Both the position numbers and the translations under genes were made by a program. Of a stretch of DNA of 31,055 nt, positions 14,006 through 22,880 are shown piece after piece (the first letter of the stretch is position 1; the number at the start of each line of letters is the position of its first letter). Under the pieces are notes generated by a model, which ran no database searches, was not told the DNA's origin, and worked only from the letters and a program-made list of their open reading frames with translations. The stretch comes from UBA2093 sp044340485 (lineage in GTDB: Bacteria; Actinomycetota; Acidimicrobiia; Acidimicrobiales; Ilumatobacteraceae), in contig JBIITN010000021.1 of NCBI GenBank assembly GCA_044340485.1, positions 1 through 31,055 on the forward strand. The letters run 5' to 3'.

Positions 14006-15523
14006 ATGACCCCCACATCAGTATCTGCTACAGACTTGCTCGAACACCTCGGTATTACCGACTCCGTTGTAAACGACGGTGCTCTACAAAGCAGTGTGAA
14101 GCGTTTTGCCGAACAGAAAATTGTCTTGCCTACTTTTGGTGAATTGGCAGATCCATCACTGATCACAGATGAGACAACTCGCGGCGTCGACAAGAACGCT
14201 GCTGATCCACGAAATCTTTTCCGCGTGCATTGGTATAACAACGTCGACGGAAACAAAGTGTCTGTTCCAGATCACGTGGTGTTGCCGTCGTGGTTTACGG
14301 GCATTGATAGTCCCATCATTGTTGTATTTGGTGATCGCTTTCCGATGATTACTGCGCACAAAGTTCTTGCGGCGTACTCATGTTTTGCACCGCGTGTAGT
14401 TACTGGTCAATTTGATCCAGCTATTCACCGTGCAGTGTGGCCATCCACAGGCAACTATGCGCGTGGAGGTGTTGCAATTAGTCGTTTGCTTGGATCTCGT
14501 GGTGTAGCGGTATTACCAGCTGGTATGTCACAAGAACGTTTCGACTGGCTTGATCGTTGGGTGGTTGATCCCTCGGACATTGTTCGCACGCCAGGCACAG
14601 AGAGCAACGTCAAAGAGATTTATGACGCATGTAATGAGATGGAAAAAGACCCCGGCAACTTCATCTTCAATCAGTTCTCGGAATTCTCAAATCACCTTGG
14701 TCACTACGAAGTCACTGGTCGCGCACTGGCACATGTGTTTGAACACGTGAAGGCCAACGGATATGCAGATATTCGTTTGGCAGGTTTCACTTCGGCCACT
14801 GGTTCCGCCGGAACAATTGCCGCTGGCGATCGTTTGAAAGATTTGTACGGCACGTCAATCACAGCAGTGGAAGCACTCGAGTGTCCGACAATGCTCGAAA
14901 ACGGATACGGCGAACACAACATTCAGGGAATTGGCGACAAACACATCCCACTTATTCATAACGTGATGAACAGTGACGTTGTTGCCGCAGTGTCCGACAG
15001 AGCGACCGATCATTTGGACGTGTTGTTTAATACACTCGCTGGCCACAAGTTCTTGCGTGAAACAAAGGGTGCAACACCAGAGTTCATTGATGCGCTCACA
15101 CATTTCGGTTTTTCTGCCATTTGTAATATCATCGCTGCGATTAAGACTGCAAAGTTGCTACGCCTCGGTGCAAACGATGCATTAATCACCGTGGCAACCG
15201 ATGGTGGAGCGCTGTACCCAAGTGAGCGCGTGAAGACTTTGAAACGCGATTTCGATGACAACTTCACCGAGTTGGATGCCGCCGAAGTGTTTGCAGAACA
15301 CCTTGGTTTTGTCACCACCAGTGACATGATTGATTGCACTGAGCAAGACAAGAACCGCATCTTTAACCTTGGGTATTACACCTGGGTGGAACAGCAGGGA
15401 ACCCCGCTTCACATCTTTGAGGCGCGTCGTTCGCAATCGTTCTGGCGGGATCTTCGTCGTTTTACGCCAGTGTGGGATCAACTCATCGGTGAGTTCAATT
15501 CGCGTGTTGCTCACGCTTCATAG
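14006..15523 (+). CDS. PLP-dependent enzyme, cysteine synthase/tryptophan synthase beta fold, substrate unknown
   Basis: 505 residues, longer than ordinary cysteine synthases (about 310). The probable Schiff-base lysine is Lys119 in MITAHKVLAAY, and the phosphate loop is PSTGNYARGG (146-155), corresponding to the SSGNxG loop of fold-type II enzymes. A Gly-rich segment ATGSAGTIAAG matches the PLP-phosphate region. About 85 N-terminal residues and a C-terminal region beyond residue 400 are extra. Such proteins are usually labelled as PLP-dependent beta-subunit-like, without a defined reaction. The ATG at 14006 was chosen; a GTG at 13997 and an ATG at 13964 are in frame. A second PLP enzyme starts 2 bp after the stop, so the pair may act together. 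Confidence 0.8.
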   Translation: MTPTSVSATDLLEHLGITDSVVNDGALQSSVKRFAEQKIVLPTFGELADPSLITDETTRGVDKNAADPRNLFRVHWYNNVDGNKVSVPDHVVLPSWFTGIDSPIIVVFGDRFPMITAHKVLAAYSCFAPRVVTGQFDPAIHRAVWPSTGNYARGGVAISRLLGSRGVAVLPAGMSQERFDWLDRWVVDPSDIVRTPGTESNVKEIYDACNEMEKDPGNFIFNQFSEFSNHLGHYEVTGRALAHVFEHVKANGYADIRLAGFTSATGSAGTIAAGDRLKDLYGTSITAVEALECPTMLENGYGEHNIQGIGDKHIPLIHNVMNSDVVAAVSDRATDHLDVLFNTLAGHKFLRETKGATPEFIDALTHFGFSAICNIIAAIKTAKLLRLGANDALITVATDGGALYPSERVKTLKRDFDDNFTELDAAEVFAEHLGFVTTSDMIDCTEQDKNRIFNLGYYTWVEQQGTPLHIFEARRSQSFWRDLRRFTPVWDQLIGEFNSRVAHAS

Positions 15524-15525
15524 TC

Positions 15526-16815
15526 GTGATTCTGCTTCGTTGCGCTGTCTGTGATGCAACTGTCGATATTGCGACCCCGCTGTCGTGGAAATGTCCAAAC
15601 GCAACGGATGCCGATCGCAAACACGTCCTCGCATTTCATGATGATCGCTTCACGATGGTCACTGCAGACGATGTCAATCCATATCTGAGATACCGCACCG
15701 GTCTTTACGTTGATGCTTTTGGCGAAGCAGTGGGTATCAGTGAAACCGATCGCATTCGCATCATTGCCGACGCGGACACTGCGGTGAAGCGAGTTGGCGG
15801 AACGGGATTTATTGTCACGCCATTTCGACGTGAAGACGCATTGTCGGATGAACTTGGCTTTGCATCTGATGGTGGTGTGTGGGTGAAAGACGAAACACAC
15901 AATGTTGCGGGATCTCATAAAGCCCGTCACATATTCACCGAACTATTACATCTTCTCTTTGCCGAACACGCAGGTTGCGCGCCATGGTCAGGAACACAAC
16001 AACGTCCAGCACTTGCAATTGCATCGTGTGGCAATGCGGCAATTGCCGCGTCCACACTTGCAGCCTCTGCAAACTGGCCAATTTCGGTGTTTGTGCCGGC
16101 ATCGGCATCTGATCATGTTCTCAATATTTTGCATTCTCTACATGCAAACGTTGTCACGTGTCCTCGTCGCGATAATGACCCACCGGGCGACCCATGTGTC
16201 CATCGATTTCGCGAGGCAGTGGCCGATGGTGCGATTCCCTTTGGTGTGCAGGGAACTGAAAACGTCTGGTGTCTTGATGGTGGACGCACCATTGGTTGGG
16301 AAATGACAGAAACCTATGCCGCATTGAATGAGGCTGCATTACACAGGGTCTTTATTCAAGTGGGTGGCGGTGCCTTTGCGTCATGTGTTGGTGACTCTTT
16401 CGCTCGTACGAGTCCGCACACCAAGTTGCATACAGTGCAAACGCAAGGCTGTGCTCCTCTAGCGCGTGCGTGGTTACACGCTACGAAAACCGGTGGAACA
16501 AAAGATGCCGGTGCACGCTGGTCTCAATGTATGTGGCCGTGGGACACCGAGCCACATTCAATTGCTGATGGAATCTTGGATGATGAAACCTATGACTGGA
16601 TCAGTGTGTTGAATTCAATGACTGACAGTGGTGGTCAACCTGTTGTGGCAACCGAAGATCAGATTGAGAGTGCGTTGGCATTGGCACAGCGCACCACCTC
16701 TATTGATGTCAGTCCAACCGGGTCGGCGGGACTTGCCGGGTTGATGGCATTACGTGCTGAGATTGGTGATCACGAACGTGTCGCTGTCGTGTTTAGCGGT
16801 GTGCTGCGGCGATAA
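15526..16815 (+). CDS. Threonine synthase-like PLP-dependent enzyme, substrate unknown
   Basis: 429 residues, probably starting at GTG 15526, only 2 bp after the upstream stop. The N-terminus carries CAVC (Cys6, Cys9) and WKCPN (Cys23), a vestigial zinc-ribbon-like element of the kind found on some threonine synthases. The core has TPFRR (98-102), VWVKDETHNVAGSHKAR (118-134) with Schiff-base Lys132, and ASCGNAAIAAS (167-177), in place of the SFKDR and SSGNT signatures of true threonine synthases. The substitutions suggest a different substrate. FIQVGGGAFAS provides the Gly-rich PLP-phosphate loop. Coupling with the preceding PLP enzyme is suggested by spacing, and clpP follows 10 bp later. 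Confidence 0.78.
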   Translation: MILLRCAVCDATVDIATPLSWKCPNATDADRKHVLAFHDDRFTMVTADDVNPYLRYRTGLYVDAFGEAVGISETDRIRIIADADTAVKRVGGTGFIVTPFRREDALSDELGFASDGGVWVKDETHNVAGSHKARHIFTELLHLLFAEHAGCAPWSGTQQRPALAIASCGNAAIAASTLAASANWPISVFVPASASDHVLNILHSLHANVVTCPRRDNDPPGDPCVHRFREAVADGAIPFGVQGTENVWCLDGGRTIGWEMTETYAALNEAALHRVFIQVGGGAFASCVGDSFARTSPHTKLHTVQTQGCAPLARAWLHATKTGGTKDAGARWSQCMWPWDTEPHSIADGILDDETYDWISVLNSMTDSGGQPVVATEDQIESALALAQRTTSIDVSPTGSAGLAGLMALRAEIGDHERVAVVFSGVLRR

Positions 16816-16825
16816 CCTGCAGTCC

Positions 16826-17437
16826 ATGACCTCGTTTGACTCGCAGTCCCTTCCGCAACTACCGAATGCATTGGATGGCGGAATGGACCCTCGTGCCGAC
16901 ATCTTTATGCGCCTTCTCAAGAACCGCGTGGTCATGCTCGGCACCGACGTCAACGACGACATTGCCAACCAAATTTGCGCCCAACTTTTGTATCTCGAGG
17001 GCGAAGATCCAAATGCCGACATCTGGCTCTACATCAACAGCCCCGGCGGTTCGGTGACAGCTGGGATGGCTATTTACGACACCATGCAGTTCGTCAGTTG
17101 CCCAATTGCCACTGTGTGTATGGGACTTGCAGCGTCGATGGGCCAGTTCCTTCTCACCGCTGGTGCTTCCGGTAAGCGTTACACCCTGCCAAACGCGCGC
17201 ATCATGATGCACCAGCCACTTGCCGGGTTGCGTGGTCAAGCATCAGACATTGCAATTCAGGCTGAGCAGTTGGCGTTCACAAAGCGCCGTATGGCTGAAT
17301 TGATCTCGCAACACTCTGGTCGTGACATTGCCCAGATTCAAGCAGACAGCGAACGTGACCGCTGGTTCACCGCCGAACAAGCGCAAGAATATGGCTTGGT
17401 CGACCACGTGATTGTGCGTCGCGGCGAAATCCTCTAA
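16826..17437 (+). CDS. clpP: ATP-dependent Clp protease proteolytic subunit
   Basis: 203 residues, normal ClpP length. The serine-protease triad is intact: Ser104 in GLAASMGQF, His129 in MMHQP and Asp178 in ERDRWF. NSPGGSVTAGMAIYDTM (71-87) and the handle-helix region are typical. ClpP forms a barrel that degrades unfolded proteins delivered by ClpX or ClpC, including tmRNA-tagged products. No clpX or second clpP is adjacent, although many actinobacteria carry clpP1-clpP2 pairs. The ATG at 16826 (MTSFDSQ) was preferred over one at 16754, which would lie inside the upstream gene. The stop overlaps the convergent lipoprotein gene by 4 bases. Confidence 0.95.
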   Translation: MTSFDSQSLPQLPNALDGGMDPRADIFMRLLKNRVVMLGTDVNDDIANQICAQLLYLEGEDPNADIWLYINSPGGSVTAGMAIYDTMQFVSCPIATVCMGLAASMGQFLLTAGASGKRYTLPNARIMMHQPLAGLRGQASDIAIQAEQLAFTKRRMAELISQHSGRDIAQIQADSERDRWFTAEQAQEYGLVDHVIVRRGEIL

Positions 17438-17940
17438 GGGGACTCTTCCGTACCCGCATCTGGCACAGAAGTGTCAGGTGGAATTGTTGGTGGGGCCGGT
17501 GTGCGTGGTGGAGCCACGTTCATACCTGTAACAAAGTCGACCGCACACGTGTCGTAAATCCATTCGGATACTTGCAACGATGACGTGTTCGCTGCGTATG
17601 CCGCATCTGCAACTTCTTGCAGACTGTCAGGATCGTTCGGATCTGAATCAGCGGCAAGATCAAGCAAGTCCACCAACACGCGAAAGTCTTCTTCGATAGA
17701 TAAGGGTGCGACATCTAAGAGTCGTTTGTAGCGCGACACCATGGTGCGCACATCTCCTTGTGACTCCATTGGTTGAGTAATTCCGGGAAGTTCATCTTGG
17801 AGTCGCTTGCAAAAAGTAGAGCCGGTGCGGGTGTTGTCGGTGCAGGCGGTTATGAAAGCACTTGCGATCAAGGTCGAGACAACTAATCCGAATGTGCGAC
17901 GAGTTTTTGATGGTGATTTTTCATGACGACTCGCACACAT
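17434..17940 (-). CDS. Small predicted lipoprotein, unknown function
   Basis: I do not recognise this gene family. From the ATG at 17940 it is 168 residues: a basic N-terminus (RHEKSPSKTRR), a hydrophobic stretch and a lipobox-like ITAC, so the mature protein probably begins at that Cys and is anchored to the outer face of the membrane. The mature part is acidic and mostly helical, with two further cysteines (STFCKRL and YDTCAVD) that could form a disulfide. The last ~30 residues are Pro/Thr-rich. An upstream ATG at 17991 would place 17 extra polar residues before the signal and is less likely. Its stop overlaps the clpP stop (CTAA), with no terminator between the two. Confidence 0.65.
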   Translation of the reverse strand: MCASRHEKSPSKTRRTFGLVVSTLIASAFITACTDNTRTGSTFCKRLQDELPGITQPMESQGDVRTMVSRYKRLLDVAPLSIEEDFRVLVDLLDLAADSDPNDPDSLQEVADAAYAANTSSLQVSEWIYDTCAVDFVTGMNVAPPRTPAPPTIPPDTSVPDAGTEESP

Positions 17941-18023
17941 GCCCTCAAAGTCTGACAGACCAGACCATCTCAATGGCATCACACCAATCACACAGCACGT
18001 GACGGTACGGCAAGGAGCATTTC

Positions 18024-19529
18024 ATGTACGCACACATTCATTCGGCCACACTCCTTGGCGCTCAAGGTCATCCGCTCGTAGTCGAGGCGCACATCGGAAA
18101 AGGTATTCCCGGGTTCACCATTGTTGGGCTACCAGATGAGTCATGTCGCGAATCTCGCGATCGCGTACGTGCGGCGTTGTTGTCTAGCGACTTGCCATGG
18201 CCCAATAAACGCGTCACGATCAATCTTGTTGGATTCGGTGAACGAAAGGGCGGGGCAGCACTCGATTTAGCGATTGCAATTGCTCTGTTAGTAGCCCAAG
18301 AGTTGTTGCCTCAGTCGGCAGTCAATGAGTGCGCGTTTATTGGCGAGTTGGGTCTTGACGGGTCGCTTCGCCACACCATGGGTGTTGCGCCGTTGGTGAT
18401 GTCTGTCGCATCACGAGAAGTGGTGGTGGCACAGGCTGACGCCGAAGAGGCAGCGCTTATACAACCGCACATTTTGCGCGCAGTGCCCACATTGCGTGAG
18501 GTGGTGGAGTGTGTGTTGGGAAATATGTCGTGGCCAGATGTGCCCACGGGTGTGTTGCAATTTCCAGTACGTGCAATTGCAGATATGTCTGATGTGCGCG
18601 GACAAAGTTTTGCGCGACGAGCGTTAGAAGTGGCGGCCGCTGGTCATCACCACATGTTGATGGTGGGTTCGCCTGGTTCGGGTAAATCGATGCTTGCAAA
18701 ACGATTGCCAGGTTTGTTGCCGGCCTTGTCTCATCACGAAGCATTACAGGCAGCGATTGTGCGCAGTGCTGCGGGGGTAGGTCACGATGATCTCGTGTCT
18801 GACGTGCCTCCATTTCGCGCACCGCATCACAGCGTGTCAATGGTGGCAATGGTGGGTGGAGGCAGTGCGCACATGCGGCCAGGAGAAATCAGTCTTGCTT
18901 CCGGGGGAGTGTTGTTTCTTGACGAGATGGGAGAGTTTGCCCCGTCTGTTCTCGATGCATTGCGTCAGCCATTAGAAGATGGTGTTATCCGATTGTCGCG
19001 CGCACGAGGCAGCGTGGAGATGCCGGCGCGCTTCATTCTGATTGGTGCGTCAAACCCATGTCCATGCGGTGAAGTAAATCCACGTTTGTGTACCTGTTCG
19101 CCACACATGATTCAGCGATATGTCCGCAGATTTAGTGGTCCGTTGCTTGATCGTTTCGATATTCGCATCATGATGAATCGACCGTCTGCAGAAGATCTCG
19201 TTGATGAACAGCCAGCCGAGCCAAGTGCCGCGATGGCACAACGTGTTTCCCATGCACGCGATGTCGCACTTGCACGACAAGGATGTTTAAACGCAGACAT
19301 TCCGTCTGAGATTCTCGATGAAGTTGCGCCGCTATCTGAGGGTGCAAGAGATTGTTTGCATCACGCGCTGTCACGCGCCACGTTGTCGGGACGTGGGTAT
19401 CACCGAGTACGGCGAGTGGCTCGCACCATTGCAGATCTTAAAGGCGCACCCGAAGCAGTGAGCATCGAATACGTAGAGTTGGCCTTACAGCTGCGCCATG
19501 ATGTGATGGCAAAAACGGTGGCTGTGTAA
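18024..19529 (+). CDS. comM: ComM/YifB-family Mg-chelatase-like AAA+ ATPase
   Basis: 501 residues. The N-terminal Lon-S16-like domain (about 1-170) contains GKGIPGFTIVGLPDES (25-40) and the RVTINL segment. The AAA+ core has Walker A GSPGSGKS (215-222) and Walker B GGVLFLDEM (294-302). A four-cysteine cluster, NPCPCGEVNPRLCTCSP (344-360), probably binds zinc. The C-terminal Mg-chelatase lid region (GYHRVRRVARTIADL) completes the family layout. In Gram-negative bacteria ComM is a hexameric helicase that extends recombination intermediates during natural transformation. AAGGAGCA precedes the ATG. The stop codon overlaps the dprA start by one base (TAATG), linking both genes to incoming-DNA processing. 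Confidence 0.93.
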   Translation: MYAHIHSATLLGAQGHPLVVEAHIGKGIPGFTIVGLPDESCRESRDRVRAALLSSDLPWPNKRVTINLVGFGERKGGAALDLAIAIALLVAQELLPQSAVNECAFIGELGLDGSLRHTMGVAPLVMSVASREVVVAQADAEEAALIQPHILRAVPTLREVVECVLGNMSWPDVPTGVLQFPVRAIADMSDVRGQSFARRALEVAAAGHHHMLMVGSPGSGKSMLAKRLPGLLPALSHHEALQAAIVRSAAGVGHDDLVSDVPPFRAPHHSVSMVAMVGGGSAHMRPGEISLASGGVLFLDEMGEFAPSVLDALRQPLEDGVIRLSRARGSVEMPARFILIGASNPCPCGEVNPRLCTCSPHMIQRYVRRFSGPLLDRFDIRIMMNRPSAEDLVDEQPAEPSAAMAQRVSHARDVALARQGCLNADIPSEILDEVAPLSEGARDCLHHALSRATLSGRGYHRVRRVARTIADLKGAPEAVSIEYVELALQLRHDVMAKTVAV

Positions 19530-20686
19530 TGCAGAATTCTCGCATCGATCTCCCAATGTGGGCACATGCAGCCGCATTGGCGGCTCTTCCGTTACAAACA
19601 CACACGCGATTACGACGGTTGCTAGCGCATACAGACGCACAGTCTGCATGGGATGCCGTACAGCGTGGCACATACGTCGATGAACGGTTGCCACAACGTG
19701 TGAGGACTGCGTGGCGTGAAGCAGACAAGGATCTGCCACAGCGCATGTATATACAATGCGATGAGCATGGCATCGATGTTGTGACGCATTCTGATGCGGA
19801 GTATCCCCGGGTATTCAGTGGTGACCCCAGTGCACCAGCGGTGTTGTTTTACAAAGGCTCGTTGACACACCTCGAACAACGTCGCGTTGCAATCATTGGC
19901 ACACGACACGCAACGCGTCGGGGTCGGCATTTCGCGTCTCAATTAGCGGCACAACTATCAGATCATGGCGTTGCGGTGGTGTCTGGGTTGGCGCGTGGAA
20001 TTGACGTGGCTGCACACGTGGGATTACGAGAGCACGCTGGTGGTGCCGTGTCACCAATTGCTGTTGTGGCATCGGGTATTGATGTGATTTATCCGCGAGA
20101 ACATGCCGCCATTTGGCGTTGGGTGAGTGATGTTGGATTAGTGATGTCAGAAGCTCCTCCTGGCACACGGCCCGAGGCGCATTTGTTTCCGTTACGCAAT
20201 CGCATACTCGCATGTATCAGTGAAGTTGTCGTGGTGGTTGAATCAGGCGTTGCGGGTGGATCAATGATCACAGTGCGCGAAGCAGAGAAACGCGGCCGCA
20301 CTGTGATGGCTGTTCCGGGTGCGCCAGGTGATGAAGCATCAGTAGGGACCAATGCATTACTACGAGACGGTTGCGCACCAGTCACAGACGCATCAGACGT
20401 TTTAATTGAGTTAAGCATCGATCATCGCAATGAACTTTCCTTTAGCGACGTACGCGAGTTGCCAACGGAAGAAGAACAGCGAGTGTTGCTTGCATTGCAA
20501 GATGGTGCAGCAACAATTGAGATATTGACATTTCGTCTTGCTGCTGATGTTGTCATGGTGGCTCTGTGTCTTGGACGGCTTGAACACAAAGGGTGGGTGG
20601 CACATGAGCGGGGTTGGTGGGAAGCATTGACAGGTTCGCATACCTACAGCGCGCCAGGCAGGTCGATACCGCACGCGATTTCCTAG
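19529..20686 (+). CDS. dprA: DNA processing protein DprA/Smf
   Basis: 385 residues. The Rossmann core is well preserved: RRVAIIGTRHATRRG (118-132), VVSGLARGIDVAAH (150-163), PIAVVASGIDVIYP (176-189), FPLRNRILACIS (220-231) and ESGVAGGSMITVREAEKRGR (238-257). An N-terminal helical SAM-like part (about 1-85) and a C-terminal winged-helix (about 305-365) flank it. DprA loads RecA on single-stranded DNA during transformation. The neighbouring comM gene supports that role, although actinobacteria widely keep both genes without proven competence. The start overlaps the comM stop by one base. Confidence 0.93.
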   Translation: MQNSRIDLPMWAHAAALAALPLQTHTRLRRLLAHTDAQSAWDAVQRGTYVDERLPQRVRTAWREADKDLPQRMYIQCDEHGIDVVTHSDAEYPRVFSGDPSAPAVLFYKGSLTHLEQRRVAIIGTRHATRRGRHFASQLAAQLSDHGVAVVSGLARGIDVAAHVGLREHAGGAVSPIAVVASGIDVIYPREHAAIWRWVSDVGLVMSEAPPGTRPEAHLFPLRNRILACISEVVVVVESGVAGGSMITVREAEKRGRTVMAVPGAPGDEASVGTNALLRDGCAPVTDASDVLIELSIDHRNELSFSDVRELPTEEEQRVLLALQDGAATIEILTFRLAADVVMVALCLGRLEHKGWVAHERGWWEALTGSHTYSAPGRSIPHAIS

Positions 20687-20761
20687 TTTCTGGCGTCATG
20701 CCTCTACGAGGGCAAGGCGTGCAACTACCGTTGAAGCGTGGGCAAGGTTGGGGCGTCAACA

Positions 20762-22096
20762 ATGGCGCGAAGCATTGAGTCTTTTGACATCAATCGATAT
20801 GGCAAATCTGTACGCCTTGTCCAAGCCACTCGTGCCACGCGGCTTGCAGACCTCGAACATTTTGCAGCATTTGTTGTTGATCACGGAGTGGTCGATGCTC
20901 AGCGTGTAACCCACGACGACGTGGCCGCATACATCGCTCACCTCGAGGCATCTGGATACAGCGTCGAAACATGCGAACAGCGTGGCCATACCATCTCTGG
21001 TTTCTTTACGTGGCACGTACGTCAGCATCCAGCTGGTCGAGGACAACCTGCGCGTCAACACCCTGCCAAAAACATTGAACTACGACACGTGGCGTCGTGT
21101 ACTAAATGCGCCTCACATCAAGTTGCTCATCGTGACCGTGGAAGCAATCTGAAAGGTCATTGTGTTGAACGTGATTCTCGTTTGTCGCAGTGGTCGGTGA
21201 TTGATTTTGAGTTGTCGCTTACCGCGTCAGCAGCGAACACGCGTGCGGCGTACCGTCGAGATATCGAGCTTTTCGCCGAATGGATGATGGATGCCGAAAA
21301 TAGTGTGTCGGCTAGTACGCGCACTGCACGTGACGTGATCTCATCGGTTTCCAAGACCCAGATTCGCGACTATTTATCAGTGCTCCATGATCGTGGTGCA
21401 ACTTCACGCACTATCGCGCGACGAGTTGCATCATTGCGTCGTTTTTTTACGTGGTGTATTCGCGAAAGATTGCGAGACGATGACCCCACTTCGGGTGTGC
21501 ACACACCGAAGGTGCGAGGCAGATTGCCGCGTCCATTAGATGAAAAGACAGCTATTGCACTGGTGTCGACAGAAGATGATGACGCCCCCGAATGGCAACG
21601 CGCGCGCGACCGAGCAGTACTTGAGATTTTGTATGGCAGTGGTTTGCGTGTGTCCGAGGTGTGCGGATTATCGGTCGACAGCGTCGATACATCGCGGCGT
21701 CAGTTACGGGTGATTGGTAAAGGATCAGAAGAACGACTTGTCCCATTTAATGATCACACCAAAGATGCGTTGCAGCGCTGGCTACAAACACGCCACGAAG
21801 TGACGGCATCGCAATCAGGAAATGCACTATTTGTATCGGCTCGCGGAACTGCATTGGCGCGTCGTGATGTCGCTCGCTTATTAGACGCAGCAGGTAAACG
21901 CGTGGGACTTCCAGCGGGAACTCATCCGCATGCACTGCGGCATTCATTTGCCACTCATCTCATGGATAACGGCGCCGACACGCGTTCCATTCAGGAGTTA
22001 TTGGGGCACAGTGATGCATCCACAACACAGCGATACACCCACGTCAGTAAAGAGCGCCTCAAAGCGGCGTACGCAACATCTCATCCGCGCGCATGA
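20762..22096 (+). CDS. XerC/D-like tyrosine recombinase with duplicated core-binding domain
   Basis: 444 residues, about 140 longer than typical XerC/XerD. The C-terminal catalytic domain is complete: Arg296 (GSGLRVSEV), Lys320 (GKGSEER), His390-x2-Arg393 (HALRHSF), His416 (LGHSD) and Tyr425 (TQRYTHV). A normal SAM-like core-binding domain lies at about 148-250. Residues 1-105 look like a second copy (VTHDDVAAYIAHLEASG, TISGFFTWHVRQ). Between them is a linker with C113, C116, H119, H123, H133 and C134 (ASCTKCASH). Xer enzymes resolve chromosome dimers; the position in this operon fits the housekeeping Xer of actinobacteria. The ATG at 20762 was chosen; a GTG at 20738 is possible. The stop overlaps whiG (ATGA). 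Confidence 0.88.
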   Translation: MARSIESFDINRYGKSVRLVQATRATRLADLEHFAAFVVDHGVVDAQRVTHDDVAAYIAHLEASGYSVETCEQRGHTISGFFTWHVRQHPAGRGQPARQHPAKNIELRHVASCTKCASHQVAHRDRGSNLKGHCVERDSRLSQWSVIDFELSLTASAANTRAAYRRDIELFAEWMMDAENSVSASTRTARDVISSVSKTQIRDYLSVLHDRGATSRTIARRVASLRRFFTWCIRERLRDDDPTSGVHTPKVRGRLPRPLDEKTAIALVSTEDDDAPEWQRARDRAVLEILYGSGLRVSEVCGLSVDSVDTSRRQLRVIGKGSEERLVPFNDHTKDALQRWLQTRHEVTASQSGNALFVSARGTALARRDVARLLDAAGKRVGLPAGTHPHALRHSFATHLMDNGADTRSIQELLGHSDASTTQRYTHVSKERLKAAYATSHPRA

Positions 22097-22845
22097 ACGC
22101 TCGCCCAGTTCGCTACACAATTGAGTCGGCATGGCAAGCGTGGCGCGATTCGCAAGATCCACTTGCACGTGAATGGCTGGTGGTGCACTACGCCTCACTC
22201 GTGAAGTTTGTTGCTGGTCGTCTCGCAGCGGGTTTGCCACGAAGTGTCGACACGGGTGACTTGGTAAGCGCGGGTGTATTTGGATTGATGAACGCGATTG
22301 ACCGATTCGAACCCGACCGTGGCTTCAAGTTTGAAACATACGCCGTGCCGCGAATTCGCGGGGCGATCTTGGACGGATTGCGCGGGCTTGATTGGGTCCC
22401 ACGTTCCGTGCGTTCTCGCTCTCGATCCATTCAAGAAGCGATCACATCACTTGAACATTCGTTACATCGTGCTCCGACTGAAGATGAAATCGCCACAGAG
22501 TTACAGATAACAGTGGAGGAGCTGAACACGTGGTTGTCAGATGTCGCATCGGCAAATGTCGGACCATTGGATCATGTGGTGTTTGATGCGACCGTGGCAT
22601 CGAATGACGCAACTTCGCAACCGGATCGCGTCATGGAATCAAATGAGTTGTCTGATGTGATGCGCGAAGAGATTCAAAAACTTCCACCACGTGAGCAGTC
22701 AGTGCTCGTGTTGTATTACGACGATGGCCTGACGCTGGCAGAAATTGGTGAAGCGCTCGGGGTCACTGAAAGTCGCGTGTCACAGATTCACTCAAAGGCG
22801 GTCTTGCAGTTGCGTTCGCGACTGTCGGCTGCCGGACTCGGGTAA
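22093..22845 (+). CDS. whiG: RNA polymerase sigma factor, FliA/WhiG type (sigma-28 family)
   Basis: 250 residues. Sigma region 2 is clear: WLVVHYASLVKFVAGRLA (28-45), DLVSAGVFGLMNAIDRFEPD (56-75) and FETYAVPRIRGAILDGLR (80-97), which recognises and melts the -10. Region 3 is at about 108-170, with APTEDEIATEL. Region 4 is at about 190-245: LPPREQSVLVLYYDDGLTLA, then IGEALGVTESRVSQIHSKAV. In Streptomyces WhiG starts sporulation; in motile bacteria FliA drives flagellar genes. Neither is seen here, so the target set is unknown. It overlaps the recombinase gene by 4 bases and precedes an M23-like gene and rpsB, a position typical of actinobacteria. Confidence 0.92.
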   Translation: MNARPVRYTIESAWQAWRDSQDPLAREWLVVHYASLVKFVAGRLAAGLPRSVDTGDLVSAGVFGLMNAIDRFEPDRGFKFETYAVPRIRGAILDGLRGLDWVPRSVRSRSRSIQEAITSLEHSLHRAPTEDEIATELQITVEELNTWLSDVASANVGPLDHVVFDATVASNDATSQPDRVMESNELSDVMREEIQKLPPREQSVLVLYYDDGLTLAEIGEALGVTESRVSQIHSKAVLQLRSRLSAAGLG

Positions 22846-22880
22846 GCAGACAGCAACTCCATCGGTACACATGCACTGAT

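Noticed and set aside
15511..15930. Minus-strand frames across the PLP-enzyme junction
   Set aside because: They are shadows of the two well-supported plus-strand genes, with no ribosome binding site or family features.
20687..20761. Terminator between dprA and the recombinase
   Set aside because: The gap contains short GC-rich stretches but no stable stem followed by a T-run.
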